Positions 60,781-64,000 of a DNA stretch of 64,000 nucleotides are shown here, one piece after another. The DNA comes from Diatrype stigma (Eukaryota > Ascomycota > Sordariomycetes > Xylariales > Diatrypaceae). The notes beneath the pieces were generated by a model. The model did not search any database. It was not told the origin of the DNA and worked only from the letters and a program-made list of their open reading frames with translations. The stretch lies in the NCBI GenBank assembly GCA_022225965.2, contig JAKJXP020000066.1, positions 1 through 64,000 of the forward strand. The letters are read 5' to 3'. Position 1 is the stretch's first letter. Every line of letters begins with the position of its first letter. Position numbers and translations under genes: made by a program.

Positions 60781-60929
60781 TACAAGATGCTTAGGCAACC
60801 TCTCATGGTATCGGTATGTCTTGTGTCAAAGGAATCGAGATGGGAGTTGTTGATGTCGATTAGCAGAAATTGCGGTTATGGGCACAAATCTCCAGTCGGA
60901 GTATTTGACAGTGAATATGGGTAAAGTTG

Positions 60930-63900
60930 AATAAGGCCTGCCTACAATACCAAGTGTGGACGAAACCCAGGCGACGGTGTTAGGGTAAGGGCTTAACACA
61001 CGTCGCGTCGCCTACGCGTCTGAGACAACGGTGTACTAATGGGAAGAAATTTTCGTGGTGGTTATTCACAAGCATTACTACGATGTGTATGTACTGACAT
61101 TGACAAGGTACATGAATTAAAGACTTCCAATGGCCATCCGGGTTCTTTGGCACCTCAAGTCAATCGATAAGTACCAATATTCAATGCTTGAACTTCCGTA
61201 CATGTGCCATCATTGACCACGTTCTCCTAGAAGGTTCTTTGTATGATATTAGGAAGACCTTTTCCATATATTCAGCAAAGGTCTAATAACTCTTGGATTG
61301 GGCAACGTGGTGTCGTGCTTCCGAGAATATACTCGGATGGGCATTATGCAAATAGTTCATGCTGGCGTTGACGGGATTTAAAGACTCGATGCGCTACCCG
61401 AGAGCAGATCCGGCGTATCTTCGACGAGAACAAGTAGACAACTAGGGGAATCTCAGCGGCTGAACTCAGGCTTGGACCTAGACATACGCGGGAATCTGGA
61501 CCCCTTCTGCCCTGGGTTCGCATATCCGACCAGAATGTAGGACGATAGCGGTGAAATTCAAACAGCTTTCCAAGTCCGACTCTAGATGGCGTCAAGGGCG
61601 GCAAATGAGAAATCCTTGCTGACATCCACCGCGCAGCTGTTTTAACCGCAAGCTCCTAACTGCCCATGGCCTCGTCAGGTCGACAGCTCTGTCGTATATG
61701 GTTTTTGCCACGACACTTCGGAGGAAATCAAGATGCATACCATCTTAAGCAGCTACTTTGCTTTATTGGCTAATAATCATGGTAATTCATAATGAATAGA
61801 AGGTCGTAGGTTGGGATATTCACATCCTCCTTGCCTTTGCTAACTGGGAATTGATAACCCTTTTATACAGCAATGATAGCGGCAGCTAGGACTCTAGGAG
61901 TCGATGAATTCTCTTCGACGTGTTAACTACATTGCTACTAATTAACAGGTCTATCCTGTAATGGTCTCGATATATAGTCAAGCAATTATTAGGCTGAGGT
62001 AATAAATACGTGAACATGAACCGACCTATAAACGTCATGTTAACGAATATTGCAAATACCGACCCGTGATGGACGTCAAAGGACCACAGCATTGGCAGTC
62101 TTTAACTGCTTCCTAACTTCTATAAGGAAACGACCATATGCTACTGGTCTATCTATCCCGAAACATCCAACTCTGCAGGGCCCGTTACACATCTTAGTAA
62201 AGATAGTTGTTAGTGATAGGAAGTTCTATTAGTCATTCCGGACTTCTATCAAGACCTCTAGGTCAAGATCTCACAGCCAGAGTGGTAATTATTGCCTACG
62301 AGTCGAACCCTATTCATCGGAACATAGGAACACAGCTACGACGGCTTACCATCAGCAGGCAGATTTGCTAGAGCATAGTAAAAAAGGGGGTTCATAAATG
62401 CTCACCACTGACCAGTGTCAGAAAACCAACATCCGCGTTTGATCTTTATGGTATTTCTGGGGGTAACAACGACAAGGCTTATGTGTGTATCTAGATCTAC
62501 TCACGTTTCCTGTCTGACCAGTAGGTTGAGCGTCCTCCTATGCTGGCTGCCCTTCGTCTACCTGCTCCACAGGGTTTATAATCTTCTTCCCCTGAGCCTT
62601 TAATATCTGGAAGAGCCGAGCCGCCAGCCAGAGGGTCCCTCTGATTACCTTATCGTCAGGCATTCTTATAGGCGTATGGTAATATTTACTGATCTACGCA
62701 GTGGAAAGCCTGGAGTCCAGTGATCGTTTGGGCTGGGCTGTGATACTGATGACTAACGAAGCCAGGGCTCACTAGATTTCAATGGTCGTACCTAGCTGTC
62801 ACCTATCCCTCCAGTAATAACACGGAATTCTACGCATCGGTTGTGACTAGACTACGGCTGGTGCGTTCACTCAGCACTGAAACATGATGCTGCCTTGTGG
62901 ACTTTACATCGAATTCCTGGAGTGTGGAGGTCATGACTGACCTCCAGCAACCTCACGTGCAAAACGGCGAATATTCGGTTAGAGTACCGCATGCAGACTA
63001 CCTTACCTAGGGTACGTAGGAGGCGACATGCACATGTGCTGGTAGGTAACGAAGGTGGATGTTCTGGTTCGTGGTACTGCTCTTCGACCTCGTGATTTGA
63101 CGTATGCGATGCACCCATCTACGCTGGAAGTATGCAAGCATAAGGGTAGAGAGTAACTAGCAATGAGGAAAGCAGCGCTCCGGACCTTTACTTTACCTCT
63201 GGCGAAACTGCTACTACCTGGCTGGCTGGCCTTGGATGCCGAGATACCTGCCTACCCACCCCATATGGTACGAGATTGGAAGCTTCCATCCCATGCCAAG
63301 CCGGGTGGTCACTTTAGAACCTTCGATGGGTGCGCTCCAGAAGGGGACAAGAACGCCAGGGAAACTGATCTGGAGGAACGAACGTAGTTGAGCGCTAATA
63401 AGGAACATGAACCTAGGGGCCGGTGTCCGGCGCATTGGGTATCATTGCATCATTAGAGTGAGGGGTTGGTTCTTACGCCGGGTTCTTCAGTGTATGTGTG
63501 TGTGTGCTGCTCCACGCTGCTTGCCAGCTATAGCTGTTAAGGTGCTAAGTATGATCATGTTGCATGGAGCTTGTTGCATGTTTCTCTCATGTCATCATCA
63601 TTGGACGCAGTAGTTAGGACAGGGACCTACGAAGTGCTGCCATAGAACACCGAGAAAAAATAGAAAACTAAAAAATAAAATAAAAAAAGGGCAACGGAAA
63701 AGCTGCGGCCTACTTCGCACATGCAACTAACTTCACGGGAGGACTAGTCTACCTACACAGGGGTAAGTAGGATGTAGGGTAGGGGTAACTAGGTAGGTAG
63801 GCAGAGAAATCCCGCACATTCAACTACGAACTAGCCTTGAAGGCCAAACGCACCACGTTCTATGGATCAGGAAGAGGCATCAGAGTAACGGAATAACAAG

Positions 63901-64000
63901 CTAGATTCCATTTGTGGAATATCGTCTTTCTTCATCTGGTGGTAAGAGGCCGGCCGCATCTAAGTAGGTAGTTAAACCTTTGCGCCTCGCGGCGCCTCAG
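60930..64000. other. Gene-poor right end, nothing supported
   Basis: Frames are short on both strands. Features are limited to a poly-A-rich tract near 63650-63690 and TAGGTAGGTAGG-type motifs near 63757-63800. I see no tRNA or rRNA gene and no recognisable domain. Confidence 0.45.

Noticed and set aside
60319..60924. Plus-strand 201-codon frame containing the minisatellite
   Set aside because: Its length depends on the 12-bp repeat keeping frame; the flanks show no domain and the minus strand reads at least as well.
62290..62370. Possible tRNA on the minus strand (GGTTCGACTC resembles a B box)
   Set aside because: The flanking bases do not form a five-pair T stem and no A box or acceptor stem was found.

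Overview
The window is nuclear DNA from a filamentous ascomycete (Pezizomycotina, most likely a Sordariomycete). The evidence is many short spliceosomal introns (about 40-150 nt, donors like GTAAGT, branch sites like CTAAC, acceptors CAG/TAG), proteins typical of filamentous fungi (a NACHT-WD40 NLR, an OPT transporter, a fungal 7-TM protein), and an AT-rich block at the left end that looks like repeat-induced point mutation (RIP). I saw no bacterial operon, rRNA, tRNA or CRISPR features.

Layout. 1-3.4 kb: short direct repeats, then an AT-rich, gene-free block with a long TAA microsatellite. 3.4-12.2 kb: a Cys-rich-start hypothetical (+), a proline/glutamine-rich nuclear-looking protein (-), COP9 signalosome subunit 6 (+), and a zinc-dependent sorbitol/alcohol dehydrogenase-like protein with a large low-complexity insert (-). 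12.2-18.4 kb: no gene I can support. 18.4-31.2 kb: retromer Vps17 (-), mitochondrial EF-G2/MEF2 (+), OPT transporter (+), dynamin-family GTPase (+). 33.2-47.4 kb: MIT-like/coiled-coil protein (-), GRAM-VASt sterol-transfer protein (+), fungal 7-TM protein (-), SMC5/6 subunit Nse1 (+). 48.8-56.9 kb: a complete NLR (NACHT_N-like domain, NACHT, degenerate WD40 propeller; +) and a single-pass membrane hypothetical (+). 56.9-64 kb: repeat-rich, apparently decayed DNA with a duplicated hairpin, a 12-bp minisatellite and broken coding frames on the minus strand.

The genes are mostly unrelated housekeeping functions: protein turnover signalling (CSN6), endosomal recycling (Vps17), organelle translation (MEF2), peptide uptake (OPT), membrane remodelling (dynamin), ER contact-site sterol transfer (GRAM-VASt) and genome stability (Nse1). 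There is no co-regulated cluster. The most distinctive locus is the NLR, a STAND-type candidate for fungal non-self recognition. It lies next to the unstable, repeat-rich right end. Gene models for spliced genes were joined by hand from splice motifs, reading-frame continuity and family knowledge; no alignment or transcript data were available.
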